Shown here: piece by piece, positions 1-5,860 of the stretch
Layout: every line of letters starts with the position of its first letter
How positions within the stretch are numbered: the stretch's first letter is position 1
Assembly (NCBI GenBank): GCA_043812455.1
Contig: JBDRMB010000028.1
Span: 1 to 14,280, forward strand
DNA length: 14,280 nt
Direction of reading: 5' to 3'
Origin: JABHQR01 sp043812455
GTDB taxonomy: Archaea; Nanobdellota; Nanobdellia; Woesearchaeales; GW2011-AR9
The notes under the pieces: model-generated
Seen by the model: only the letters and a program-made list of their open reading frames with translations
Told to the model about the DNA's origin: nothing
The model's database searches: none
Made by a program: the position numbers and the translations under genes

Positions 1-173
1 AATATGGCTCTAAGATGAGAGCCAGGAAATTTAAAACACAGAAAATTGAATTACTCTGTAAAGTTTTAGCTTATAATATTGAAAGAGCGATGAGGGATAT
101 TATAGAAATGCTAAAAACACTAATGGCATTTCTACAAAGCCTGAGAGATTTAATATTTTTAGAAATAAATTAA
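1..173 (+). CDS. C-terminal fragment of a DDE transposase (left edge partial)
   Basis: An open frame enters from the left edge (first whole codon at 3) and ends at TAA 171-173, giving 56 residues. It begins Y-G-S-K-M-R-A-R-K-F-K-T-Q and continues with E-L-L-C-K-V-L-A-Y-N-I. This resembles the end of IS4/IS5-like DDE transposases, where a basic Y-G-x-x-x-R-S/A-R segment is followed by a helix of the form Q-x-x-E-x-L-C-K-x-L-x-x-N-I; the last catalytic Glu of such enzymes would lie further upstream, outside the window. The tail after the N-I motif is hydrophobic and helical. The match is from memory of the family, not a search. No clear terminal inverted repeat is visible between the stop and the slipin gene at 204, so the element boundary is not defined. 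The IS family cannot be fixed from this fragment. Confidence 0.6.
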   Translation, partial: YGSKMRARKFKTQKIELLCKVLAYNIERAMRDIIEMLKTLMAFLQSLRDLIFLEIN

Positions 174-176
174 AAT

Positions 177-203
177 TTAATAAAAAAATAAAAAACAAAA
201 ACT
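177..203 (-). terminator. T-rich terminator of the slipin gene
   Basis: Read on the minus strand, the bases directly after the slipin stop codon contain runs of T (complement of A-runs at 182-188, 190-195 and 197-200). Archaeal RNA polymerase terminates at such oligo-T tracts without a hairpin. The tract may also serve as the spacer to the transposase remnant on the other strand. Confidence 0.45.
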
Positions 204-977
204 CTACTTCTTACCTTTACCAAATCCTTCAAAAGCTTTCAGGACTTCTAAAGGTATTGCAAAGATAATCGTATTACTCTGATCACTGGAAAGATCATTA
301 ATACTTTGCAGAGTTCTCAAATGCAATGCTCCTGGCGCCTTAGCTAAAGTAGTAGCTGCCTTTGCCATATTATTGGAAGCAATAACTTCACCTTCTGCTT
401 TAATGATCACAGCTCTTTTCTCACGTTCAGACTCAGCTTCTTTTGCCATAGTTCGTTTCATATCGTTAGGTAATTCAATATGCTTCAAATCTACAGATTC
501 TACCTTGATACCCCACGGATCAGTTGCTTCGTCAACGATCTGTTGAATTCTTTTTGAAATTGCATCTCTTTTGTTCAGCAATTCGTCAAGAGTAACTTCA
601 CCAACAATATCTCTCATCGTAGTTTGAGATAATTGAGATACTGCATAAAAGTAATTTTCTACCTTAATGATTGCCTTTTCTGAATCTGAAACTCTGAAAT
701 AAAGTACTGCGTTAACTCTTACAGAAACATTATCTTTAGTAATACAGTCTTGATCAGGAACATCAACTGCTTTTACTCTTAAATCTACTCTCTCCCAACT
801 TTGGATTATCGGAATAACTATTCTTAACCCTGGTTTCATAATCCCTTTATATTTACCTAATGTAAACTTAACTCCGTGTTGGTATTCCTTAACAACTTTC
901 AGGCTTGCCAAGAGAATGATCACAATTCCAATAGTTACTGGATTTATGAACAGAAACGCTAAATATTCATATGCCAT
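204..977 (-). CDS. Slipin / stomatin-like SPFH (band 7) membrane protein
   Basis: This 257-residue protein has one N-terminal membrane segment (about residues 9-27) followed by an SPFH domain. The domain opens with the typical V-V-x-E-Y-Q-x-G-V-x-F-x-L-G-K segment and P-G-L, then P-x-Q-D-C-I-T-K-D-N-V-S-V and D-P-W-G-I-K-V. A charged helix follows (M-A-K-E-A-E-S-E-R-E-K-R-A-x-I-I-K-A-E-G-E), typical of prohibitin/stomatin coiled coils. Length and layout match archaeal slipins, which oligomerise on the membrane. In many archaea the slipin gene sits beside an NfeD-type membrane serine protease; none is present here. The start ATG 975-977 has a G-run (GGGGG, complement of 985-989) 7 nt upstream. 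The gene lies 63 nt downstream of the AbrB-PhoU gene on the same strand and may be co-transcribed with it. Confidence 0.9.
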   Translation of the reverse strand: MAYEYLAFLFINPVTIGIVIILLASLKVVKEYQHGVKFTLGKYKGIMKPGLRIVIPIIQSWERVDLRVKAVDVPDQDCITKDNVSVRVNAVLYFRVSDSEKAIIKVENYFYAVSQLSQTTMRDIVGEVTLDELLNKRDAISKRIQQIVDEATDPWGIKVESVDLKHIELPNDMKRTMAKEAESEREKRAVIIKAEGEVIASNNMAKAATTLAKAPGALHLRTLQSINDLSSDQSNTIIFAIPLEVLKAFEGFGKGKK

Positions 978-1040
978 ATTAAAACCCCCAATTTATCTTG
1001 TATTTTAGTTTAATTTATTTAATATTTTCTAATTCCTAAA

Positions 1041-2006
1041 CTATGCATTACTAACTTTTCTTTTCCCTAACTCTATCTTTATCGTATTCTTCATGATGTG
1101 GTGTAAAGACAGTGCACAATGCACAAACAATCTTTTAATTTCAATTTCTTTATCTGAACAGTTCTTAGGATATTTTTCTGACTGTTTGTAGAATTTTCTT
1201 AACTCTTTATCAAATTGTGCATAATTTTCAAAATTGAATTTGTAAAATGTTGAGTAAGCAATCTCAGATAATTCTTTAAGTTGAATCAGTTGTTTGATTG
1301 TATCTTTATCAAATTTGTCTTTCCTAGTTAATTTTGATATTAAGAAATTGTAAGTGCTACTGATAATTTCAAAATGGTCCATGATTGCATGCAGATTTGT
1401 TTTATTTTTTTGAACAACATTTAAACTAATCAACCTCATCCCATAATATACAAACCTCCACATGTGTAAAACATCGTTCTGAATGGTATTAAGGTTAGTA
1501 TCTCGGTTTTCAAAAAATTCTAATAGTTTGTTATTAATCTCTTTTGTCAAGATAAATAATCTCCTGATAGTCATGTTAAACTCTTCTTCATCAACTTTTG
1601 ATACTTGTTTGATCAAAGTGGAGTGATCATCTTGTTCAAATATCTCAAATCCAATGTTGTTAATGACAATTTTTGTTAAGAATTCTGATACTGCGACCGG
1701 TTTAGTATCATAATAACTGCCTGTCTCTGTATTTTTGTTTTTGTAAGTCAACAATACTTTAGTAAACCCTGTACTATAAATTTCCATTAATAGGATATCG
1801 ATAGTTTTAGCTTTGAAATTAGTAATGTCAAGTTTAAGAGTATATTCTTGTTGTTTGATTTCTTCTGCTCTAATTGTAATTTTATCTTCTTCTACTGCTA
1901 AGTCTATATCTTCACCGGATTTGAGGTTACGTTCATCTACCCACTTTTTTGGCAGGTTGATTGTGAAACTTCCTCCTCGGCCTTGTTTTATGAGTTTTCT
2001 TTTCAT
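1041..2006 (-). CDS. AbrB/SpoVT DNA-binding domain fused to PhoU-like domain
   Basis: Residues 1-47 form an AbrB/SpoVT-type swapped-hairpin DNA-binding domain: M-K-R-K-L-I-K-Q-G, then S-F-T-I-N-L-P-K-K-W, L-K-x-G-E-D-I and a short strand. Residues of about 140-310 are long amphipathic helices typical of PhoU-like bundles, with the acidic E-E-E-F-N-M-T-I-R-R-L pattern. The domain order and the 321-residue length match archaeal proteins annotated as phosphate uptake regulators. Such proteins are thought to couple phosphate or metal state to transcription, but no pst transporter genes are in this window, so the signal sensed here is unknown. A TATA box lies 28 nt from the ATG and no ribosome binding site is present, so the mRNA is probably leaderless. 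The slipin gene follows. Confidence 0.85.
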   Translation of the reverse strand: MKRKLIKQGRGGSFTINLPKKWVDERNLKSGEDIDLAVEEDKITIRAEEIKQQEYTLKLDITNFKAKTIDILLMEIYSTGFTKVLLTYKNKNTETGSYYDTKPVAVSEFLTKIVINNIGFEIFEQDDHSTLIKQVSKVDEEEFNMTIRRLFILTKEINNKLLEFFENRDTNLNTIQNDVLHMWRFVYYGMRLISLNVVQKNKTNLHAIMDHFEIISSTYNFLISKLTRKDKFDKDTIKQLIQLKELSEIAYSTFYKFNFENYAQFDKELRKFYKQSEKYPKNCSDKEIEIKRLFVHCALSLHHIMKNTIKIELGKRKVSNA

Positions 2007-2030
2007 TTATGTGTAAAATATGCTTGTTTC

Positions 2031-2038
2031 TATATAAA
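2031..2038 (-). promoter_or_regulatory. TATA box of the AbrB-PhoU gene (leaderless)
   Basis: The minus strand reads TTTATATA, centred about 28 nt before the ATG at 2006. This places transcription start within a few bases of the start codon. It is divergent from the TATA box at 2073-2081; an 8-bp palindrome (ccatatgg, 2051-2058) lies between the two. Confidence 0.65.
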
Positions 2039-2072
2039 TCTATCTATTCCCCATATGGATAATATTGAAAAC

Positions 2073-2081
2073 ATATTTATA
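2073..2081 (+). promoter_or_regulatory. Probable TATA box of the four-gene operon
   Basis: The sequence atatttata is followed by an expected start near 2104 and a leader of about 43 nt. The leader contains a good ribosome binding site (GGTGA 2133-2137). It is the only strong TATA-like element upstream of 2147. Confidence 0.45.
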
Positions 2082-2146
2082 CTAAGATGGTTGTTACTAC
2101 GTAATAATAACTTGGTGGATTTAGAGGGGATGGGTGAAATAAAAAA

Positions 2147-2554
2147 ATGACAAAAATAATTGATGATGTAATTGGAAAAATACTTACTGATAGTAAGATT
2201 GATCTAATGCTTTTACGTGACATTAATTCTAGGGGGAGACAAACTTACTGTACTGCAGAAGGTTTACGCGAAGCTAATCTTACAACTGACTATTTATTAC
2301 ATGATTTTCGTAATAATCTCGAAAAGAAAGGGGCAGTTGCTTTAGCAGTTTTAGGTGGAATTGCTTGTACTGTTGGTGCTGTAGTAATGTATTCTAACAG
2401 TTCTAAGGGTGATACTAGTGTAAGTAATGGATTATTACCACTTGCAGGTGCAGTAGCAACTACTGGTTTAGTGTTTGGCGCTGCTAAACTTCTTGATGAT
2501 TATGTTACTAAGAATGTTGATCAGAGATATAATGCACGATACATGGTTAGGTGA
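2147..2554 (+). CDS. Unrecognised two-helix membrane protein, first gene of a four-gene operon
   Basis: The 135-residue protein is not a family I recognise. Residues 1-60 are soluble and mixed in charge. Residues of about 63-83 (G-A-V-A-L-A-V-L-G-G-I-A) and about 95-115 (G-L-L-P-L-A-G-A-V-A) are two membrane helices rich in Gly and Ala, joined by a short polar loop. A basic C-terminal tail ends in Y-N-A-R-Y-M-V-R. The hairpin of two small-residue helices suggests tight helix packing or oligomerisation (inference). The ribosome binding site GGTGA (2133-2137) is 9 nt before ATG 2147. The stop codon TGA (2552-2554) forms part of the next gene's ribosome binding site, so translation is probably coupled. 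Confidence 0.75.
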   Translation: MTKIIDDVIGKILTDSKIDLMLLRDINSRGRQTYCTAEGLREANLTTDYLLHDFRNNLEKKGAVALAVLGGIACTVGAVVMYSNSSKGDTSVSNGLLPLAGAVATTGLVFGAAKLLDDYVTKNVDQRYNARYMVR

Positions 2555-2563
2555 ATAAGAAAA

Positions 2564-2935
2564 ATGAGTGAAGATACAGATATGGTTGTGCATGATTATG
2601 AACGGCTATGTAATGATTATAACAATGCCAAAAAAGCTGCCAGGGATCTTAATGATTTCTTAAAGTCTATGGGTTTTAGAACAGTCAGAAATATAGATAC
2701 TGGTATTCATTATGATCCTTATATTGAAAAAAATCTCAGAACCCAACAGCGGATTATGTTAAGAGGAAATGATGTAAGAGCAATAGCAACATTATCCACT
2801 CTTGAAGATCCTAATGATCGAAGAGTTCATACTTACAGCTGTTCTTTAGAATTAGAATATAAAAATAATCGTGAGAATATTGGAGATTTTATGTTTCTTA
2901 GATGGGATCTACAGGACGAGCTTGGTATGTGTTAG
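2564..2935 (+). CDS. Unrecognised soluble protein, second gene of the operon
   Basis: This 123-residue protein has no signal peptide or membrane helix. The first 40 residues are predicted helical and charged (D-Y-E-R-L-C-N-D-Y-N-N-A-K-K-A-A-R-D-L), followed by alternating strands (R-I-M-L-R-G, S-C-S-L-E-L-E-Y) and a C-terminal acidic stretch ending in Cys. The pattern is compatible with a small alpha/beta domain; no catalytic motif is visible. The ribosome binding site GGTGA (2550-2554) overlaps the TGA stop of the preceding gene and is 9 nt before ATG 2564. Its own stop TAG (2933-2935) runs into the next gene's GGGGAG ribosome binding site. Codon use is similar to the neighbours. Confidence 0.7.
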   Translation: MSEDTDMVVHDYERLCNDYNNAKKAARDLNDFLKSMGFRTVRNIDTGIHYDPYIEKNLRTQQRIMLRGNDVRAIATLSTLEDPNDRRVHTYSCSLELEYKNNRENIGDFMFLRWDLQDELGMC

Positions 2936-2949
2936 GGGAGAATAAGAAA

Positions 2950-3684
2950 ATGAATAAAATGAAACCACTACAAGTATTAACCTTAATAGCTGCAATGGCA
3001 GCAACTCCTGCTTTTGCAGATGATGAAAAACCAGTTAATCAAGATTATACTGAAATACAACCAACAAACCAAGAAAAAGTTATGACTTTAGCAGAAGCTG
3101 TTAAAGAAGACCCAGACGCAATAGTTCAAAATACTTGTGGCGAAAAAGACACTTATGTTTTCTGTGGTGATAATTACATAAAAGAAATTCCTTGGTTAGA
3201 CTGGACTAATATAACTCTTGTTTATCTTGATGGCACTACAAACCAAGATAATGTTACTCCTGAAGAAAAACATCTTTTTAATCGTTATAGATTAAGTCCA
3301 AATGAATTAGGAAATGAAAACAGGTTAGGCGACAATAAGATAGATAATAATAATGATGCATTAAGAATTTGTCTCGGTGGGATTTCTTGCATAGACTTTG
3401 GATTTACCGATGATTGTTTAGATGGTTTGTTTGCAGATATTGACTTTGGTGCTAGTCCTTGGGAAAGATCTGAAAAATGTCCAAGAGAATATGGCGATTT
3501 TCTAAGAAACGGTGAAAGATCTGGTGCCTCCCCTTCAAAATCATGGGAATACATGACTTATGATGAGGAATATTCTCAGGGAGGATGGTTTGGTCATTAT
3601 CCAGGAAATGAAAGAGCAGAGTTGAATGAAATTTACATGACTTTTGTTGATATTGCTTTAGATTTGATTGAGAATGGAGAATAA
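2950..3684 (+). CDS. Secreted six-cysteine protein of unknown function, third gene of the operon
   Basis: The frame is open from 2902, but ATG 2950 is chosen because GGGGAG (2935-2940) lies 9 nt before it and because it gives a clean signal peptide: basic N-terminus, hydrophobic core (residues 7-18) and an A-F-A/D-D cleavage site after residue 23. The product is 244 residues. The mature chain is acidic and has six cysteines (63, 72, 141, 147, 156, 177), an even number that suits three disulfides outside the cell. Two N-x-T sequons (N87, N101) could be glycosylated. No known domain is recognised. The C-terminus is rich in aromatics (Y-M-T-Y, G-G-W-F-G-H-Y). It ends 3 nt before the next start, so it is probably translated together with the cytosolic proteins of the operon and may work with the membrane protein at 2147 (inference). 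Confidence 0.75.
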   Translation: MNKMKPLQVLTLIAAMAATPAFADDEKPVNQDYTEIQPTNQEKVMTLAEAVKEDPDAIVQNTCGEKDTYVFCGDNYIKEIPWLDWTNITLVYLDGTTNQDNVTPEEKHLFNRYRLSPNELGNENRLGDNKIDNNNDALRICLGGISCIDFGFTDDCLDGLFADIDFGASPWERSEKCPREYGDFLRNGERSGASPSKSWEYMTYDEEYSQGGWFGHYPGNERAELNEIYMTFVDIALDLIENGE

Positions 3685-3687
3685 AGA

Positions 3688-4197
3688 ATGAACCAAATTC
3701 CAGAAAATTTAACATTTGATGAAATGGTTGATAGAGTTGTTAGATTCTATGACCAAGAAGAAAGATCAAGAGCAGCTTCTGTTCTTTATGCAAATAGTCA
3801 TTTTTTCGAAGAAAAAGGTTTGAAGGAGGGTTTTCTTAGATATCAATTTAATCAATTTGTTGATAGAATCAGATCAGGAAAAAAACATAAATTCAGGGTT
3901 TCGTTTCAACAACCCGAAAAAAGGTATGATGGACGTTCTGTTTATACCTCTAATTTTCTTGAAGGTGTTCCAAATAAGGATAAAAAAGGAAGTCCTAATC
4001 TTCAACAAGGGAATAGAAGTTTTGGTAATCTGGATCTATGCGAAATTCTAAACTTGCAAAATTCTACTTTTAATCACATGCGGAGGGTCATGAAAGATGG
4101 TTTTGATCTAATTATGCCACCAGTTGTGATGACTTATGGCACTTTGGATGAATTTGAAAGACCACTTTCATATGAACAGAAAGAGGATATAAAATAA
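3688..4197 (+). CDS. Unrecognised soluble protein, last gene of the operon
   Basis: The 169-residue protein has no signal peptide or membrane segment. The N-terminal part (residues 8-65) is helical and charged, with D-E-M-V-D-R-V-V-R-F-Y and R-Y-Q-F-N-Q-F-V-D-R-I-R. A basic, polar central region (about 66-110) rich in K, N, S and G may be flexible. The C-terminal third has an L-D-L-C-E-I-L-N-L-Q-N segment and a hydrophobic V-V-M-T-Y patch. No family is recognised. GGAGA (3676-3680) overlapping the end of the upstream gene is the ribosome binding site for ATG 3688. The stop TAA (4195-4197) directly abuts the stop of the convergent gene at 4198. Confidence 0.7.
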   Translation: MNQIPENLTFDEMVDRVVRFYDQEERSRAASVLYANSHFFEEKGLKEGFLRYQFNQFVDRIRSGKKHKFRVSFQQPEKRYDGRSVYTSNFLEGVPNKDKKGSPNLQQGNRSFGNLDLCEILNLQNSTFNHMRRVMKDGFDLIMPPVVMTYGTLDEFERPLSYEQKEDIK

Positions 4198-4437
4198 CTA
4201 ACCCCTCAACTTCCTGACCTTTTCCTCAATAGTAAAGTACACCAGTATCCAAACAATAAACAACACGATTCCTCCAAGTAAGAAAGCTGTTGTTGAAACT
4301 GCACCAGATAAAAATATAGAAAGGATAAACATCACTATCGAAAGTAACAAGATGGCAAAACTCCAATACTTAACATTTTCTAACATCATTATTCGCAATT
4401 TTTCTTTCGTAAGATTATTTTTTTTAGTTTTTTTCAT
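4198..4437 (-). CDS. Small two-helix membrane protein
   Basis: This 79-residue protein has a basic, Lys-rich N-terminus (residues 1-15) and two membrane helices at about 26-45 (W-S-F-A-I-L-L-L-S-I-V-M-F) and 51-70 (F-L-L-G-G-I-V-L-F-I-V-W). It ends with a charged tail, E-E-K-V-R-K-L-R-G. The pattern predicts both termini in the cytoplasm. No family is recognised. It is downstream of the lipoprotein gene, 10 nt after its stop. The ribosome binding site GAGGTT (complement of 4444-4449) overlaps the upstream TGA stop and lies 6 nt before ATG 4437, so the two genes form a coupled operon. The gene converges with the four-gene operon with no bases between the stop codons. Confidence 0.75.
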   Translation of the reverse strand: MKKTKKNNLTKEKLRIMMLENVKYWSFAILLLSIVMFILSIFLSGAVSTTAFLLGGIVLFIVWILVYFTIEEKVRKLRG

Positions 4438-4447
4438 AGTAGTAACC

Positions 4448-5044
4448 TCATGAACATTCTTCGTTAATACTTTCCACAGTTAAGGTAAAGTCACTTCCAG
4501 GTATTGTTGGGTGAGAAATAACTTCACTTTCTTCACCAACATCTAAAATAACAATTTCTTTACCAATTATAACTCCAGTAGATTTGTAAGATAACTCTAT
4601 AGCTACAGGCGTTGGGTCTTCCTTAATACAATAGTCTGCACTACTAATCAATTTCCAAGCAATTGCTCCCGCCATGGTATAACTTCCCTGTCCTCTTGAC
4701 AATATAACTTCATCACCATCAGAAGTAGTTACATGAACTTCATTGAAGTTACATTTCTCTTCACAATCACCTTCGGTATCATAAATGTCAGTCATCTTAC
4801 CACAGAAGCGATCGATACAAACTTCATCCCATTCGCAGCCATCGTTATTTGTACATTGAACTTTAACTTTTGGTTGCTCTACAACCAGTTCAGGTTCTTC
4901 AATAGGAGTTTCTTCAGTAACAACTGGTTCTTCCCCTACTGCTGTTTCCTGTGAATCTTCAGTAACTAATTCTTCACAAGCAGAAATAAGTAACACCGTG
5001 GAAATTAAAACAATCAATATTAAAACAAAACTTTTTTTATTCAT
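4448..5044 (-). CDS. Cysteine-rich surface lipoprotein of unknown function
   Basis: The frame is open to a GTG at 5053, but that GTG is part of the ribosome binding site GAGGTG (complement of 5051-5056), which sits 6 nt before ATG 5044. The product is therefore 198 residues. Residues 1-22 form a signal peptide ending in the lipobox L-I-S-A-C, with C23 as the lipid-anchored residue. A linker rich in E, P, T and V (24-62) follows. A small cysteine module has C64, C70, C76, C81, C94 and C98. A C-terminal domain of about 100 residues is rich in beta strands and carries two more cysteines, making eight in the mature part besides C23. The long acidic linker suggests a domain held away from the membrane. 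It is the first gene of a pair with the small membrane protein at 4198-4437. Confidence 0.8.
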   Translation of the reverse strand: MNKKSFVLILIVLISTVLLISACEELVTEDSQETAVGEEPVVTEETPIEEPELVVEQPKVKVQCTNNDGCEWDEVCIDRFCGKMTDIYDTEGDCEEKCNFNEVHVTTSDGDEVILSRGQGSYTMAGAIAWKLISSADYCIKEDPTPVAIELSYKSTGVIIGKEIVILDVGEESEVISHPTIPGSDFTLTVESINEECS

Positions 5045-5090
5045 CGCAAACACCTCAATTAAATAGTTCCTCTAGAATAAATAATTGACT

Positions 5091-5098
5091 TATATAAA
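5091..5098 (-). promoter_or_regulatory. TATA box of the lipoprotein operon
   Basis: The minus strand reads TTTATATA, which predicts a start near 5067 and a leader of about 23 nt that contains the GAGGTG ribosome binding site of ATG 5044. Confidence 0.65.
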
Positions 5099-5119
5099 GT
5101 TTCTGTAAAGTTAGGTCCT

Positions 5120-5131
5120 GTAGAATTGCTT
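5120..5131 (+). repeat. 12-bp direct repeat, copy 1 (second copy at 14147-14158)
   Basis: The sequence gtagaattgctt occurs exactly at 5120-5131 and 14147-14158, each preceded by agg a few bases upstream. Both copies lie upstream of a gene whose ribosome binding site is in a hairpin (5216 and 14226). It may be an insertion-element end, a regulator site or chance. Confidence 0.4.
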
Positions 5132-5153
5132 AATCCCATTCAGGTTACATTAT

Positions 5154-5163
5154 CTTTATAAAG
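5154..5163 (+). promoter_or_regulatory. TATA box of the coiled-coil protein gene
   Basis: The sequence ctttataaag predicts a transcription start near 5185 and a leader of about 31 nt with GAGGTG at 5204-5209. A second A/T box at 5182-5190 is too close to the ATG to use this ribosome binding site. Confidence 0.5.
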
Positions 5164-5179
5164 GAGCTAAACTTAACTA

Positions 5180-5206
5180 CTCTTATAAAAATTAAACTTA
5201 TAAGAG
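5180..5206 (+). promoter_or_regulatory. Inverted repeat overlapping the ribosome binding site of gene 5216
   Basis: ctcttataa (5180-5188) and ttataagag (5198-5206) are perfect 9-bp complements around a 9-nt loop. The right arm includes the first three bases of the ribosome binding site GAGGTG (5204-5209). It could act as an RNA hairpin limiting translation in longer transcripts, or as a DNA operator near the start site. Confidence 0.45.
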
Positions 5207-5215
5207 GTGTAGATA

Positions 5216-5785
5216 ATGGTTAAAGAGTTAGAACAATTAAGTAAAAAGTCTGAACATGCAATAAAATTCTTAGCAGCAGAATTTGGCTTTGTTGAAGAAT
5301 TGGAAAATGAACTTGCTCAAGCTGAAAGAGAAGAACCTGCCGGTGCAGCTAAAAAAGCTAAACAAATGCTTAGAACTTACCGTTGGGTTGCAAGATCTGA
5401 ATATCGTTCTGCTCGCGATGAAGATGCAATTTTAGATTTATTGGGAGAATTAGAGAAAATTTTACCAAAAAATGAAAGAGAAAATGCAGAAACTTACCGT
5501 AAACAGCTTAAGATAGCTAATGACATTTTGAAAAAAGCAACTTCCTTTTACACTGGAGAATTGAAAAAAGATATTTCTGACGTTGAAAAAGATGAAGCTT
5601 TGATTGCTCAATTAGAAAAAGATCCAAAACATGCCAGAGCTGATCAGTTAAGAGCAAAATTGCAAGCGGACTTTACAACACTGAAAAAAGCTTTGGCTAA
5701 ACTAAAAGAATGGACGAGTACTAATACTACTCTGGTTGAAAGCATTGAACGATGGAATGAACATCTGCAGCAGTTAGCTGCTTAA
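5216..5785 (+). CDS. Helical coiled-coil protein of unknown function
   Basis: The 189-residue protein is almost wholly helical and highly charged, rich in E, K, A and L with few aromatics. It has a run of heptad-like segments from residue 1 to the end (L-E-N-E-L-A-Q-A-E-R-E-E; A-L-I-A-Q-L-E-K-D; L-R-A-K-L-Q-A-D-F-T-T-L-K-K-A-L-A-K-L-K-E-W). There is no signal peptide or membrane helix, so it is cytosolic. A more hydrophobic segment around residues 52-62 (L-R-T-Y-R-W-V-A-R-S) may be a binding face. Only one cysteine-free, soluble helical bundle can be inferred; no enzymatic motif is seen. ATG 5216 is 6 nt after GAGGTG. The gene is monocistronic between its own TATA box and a T-run. Confidence 0.75.
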   Translation: MVKELEQLSKKSEHAIKFLAAEFGFVEELENELAQAEREEPAGAAKKAKQMLRTYRWVARSEYRSARDEDAILDLLGELEKILPKNERENAETYRKQLKIANDILKKATSFYTGELKKDISDVEKDEALIAQLEKDPKHARADQLRAKLQADFTTLKKALAKLKEWTSTNTTLVESIERWNEHLQQLAA

Positions 5786-5802
5786 TTTTTTTTTAAATTT
5801 TA
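5785..5802 (+). terminator. T-rich terminator after the coiled-coil gene
   Basis: A run of nine T (5786-5794 region) followed by aaatttt lies directly after the TAA stop at 5783-5785. It fits archaeal oligo-T termination and separates this gene from the next promoter at 5810. Confidence 0.55.
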
Positions 5803-5809
5803 GATTAAC

Positions 5810-5817
5810 TTTATATA
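5810..5817 (+). promoter_or_regulatory. TATA box of the deacetylase-like lipoprotein gene
   Basis: The sequence tttatata predicts a start near 5841 and a leader of about 20 nt with GGTGAT at 5851-5856. Confidence 0.65.
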
Positions 5818-5860
5818 ATCCTTTATTCTCATTCTTATTATAATTATTCAGGTGATAATG

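Noticed and set aside
200..206. Right end of the left-edge IS at actctac, complementary in part to the 14147 repeat
   Set aside because: The match is about 11 of 15 bases in very AT-rich sequence and overlaps the slipin stop codon; too weak to call.
1813..2016. Plus-strand open frame of 67 codons
   Set aside because: It lies wholly antisense to the AbrB-PhoU gene, has no ribosome binding site or promoter, and reads as the complement of a good coding region.
2051..2058. Palindrome ccatatgg as an operator between divergent promoters
   Set aside because: Eight-base palindromes are frequent by chance; only the position is suggestive, so it is noted with the promoter rather than called.
2902..2949. 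16-codon N-terminal extension of the secreted protein
   Set aside because: It overlaps the previous gene and would bury the signal peptide; the ribosome binding site points to ATG 2950.
3285..3715. Two minus-strand open frames of 87-89 codons
   Set aside because: Both are shadows of the secreted six-cysteine gene; they have low-complexity composition and no start signals.
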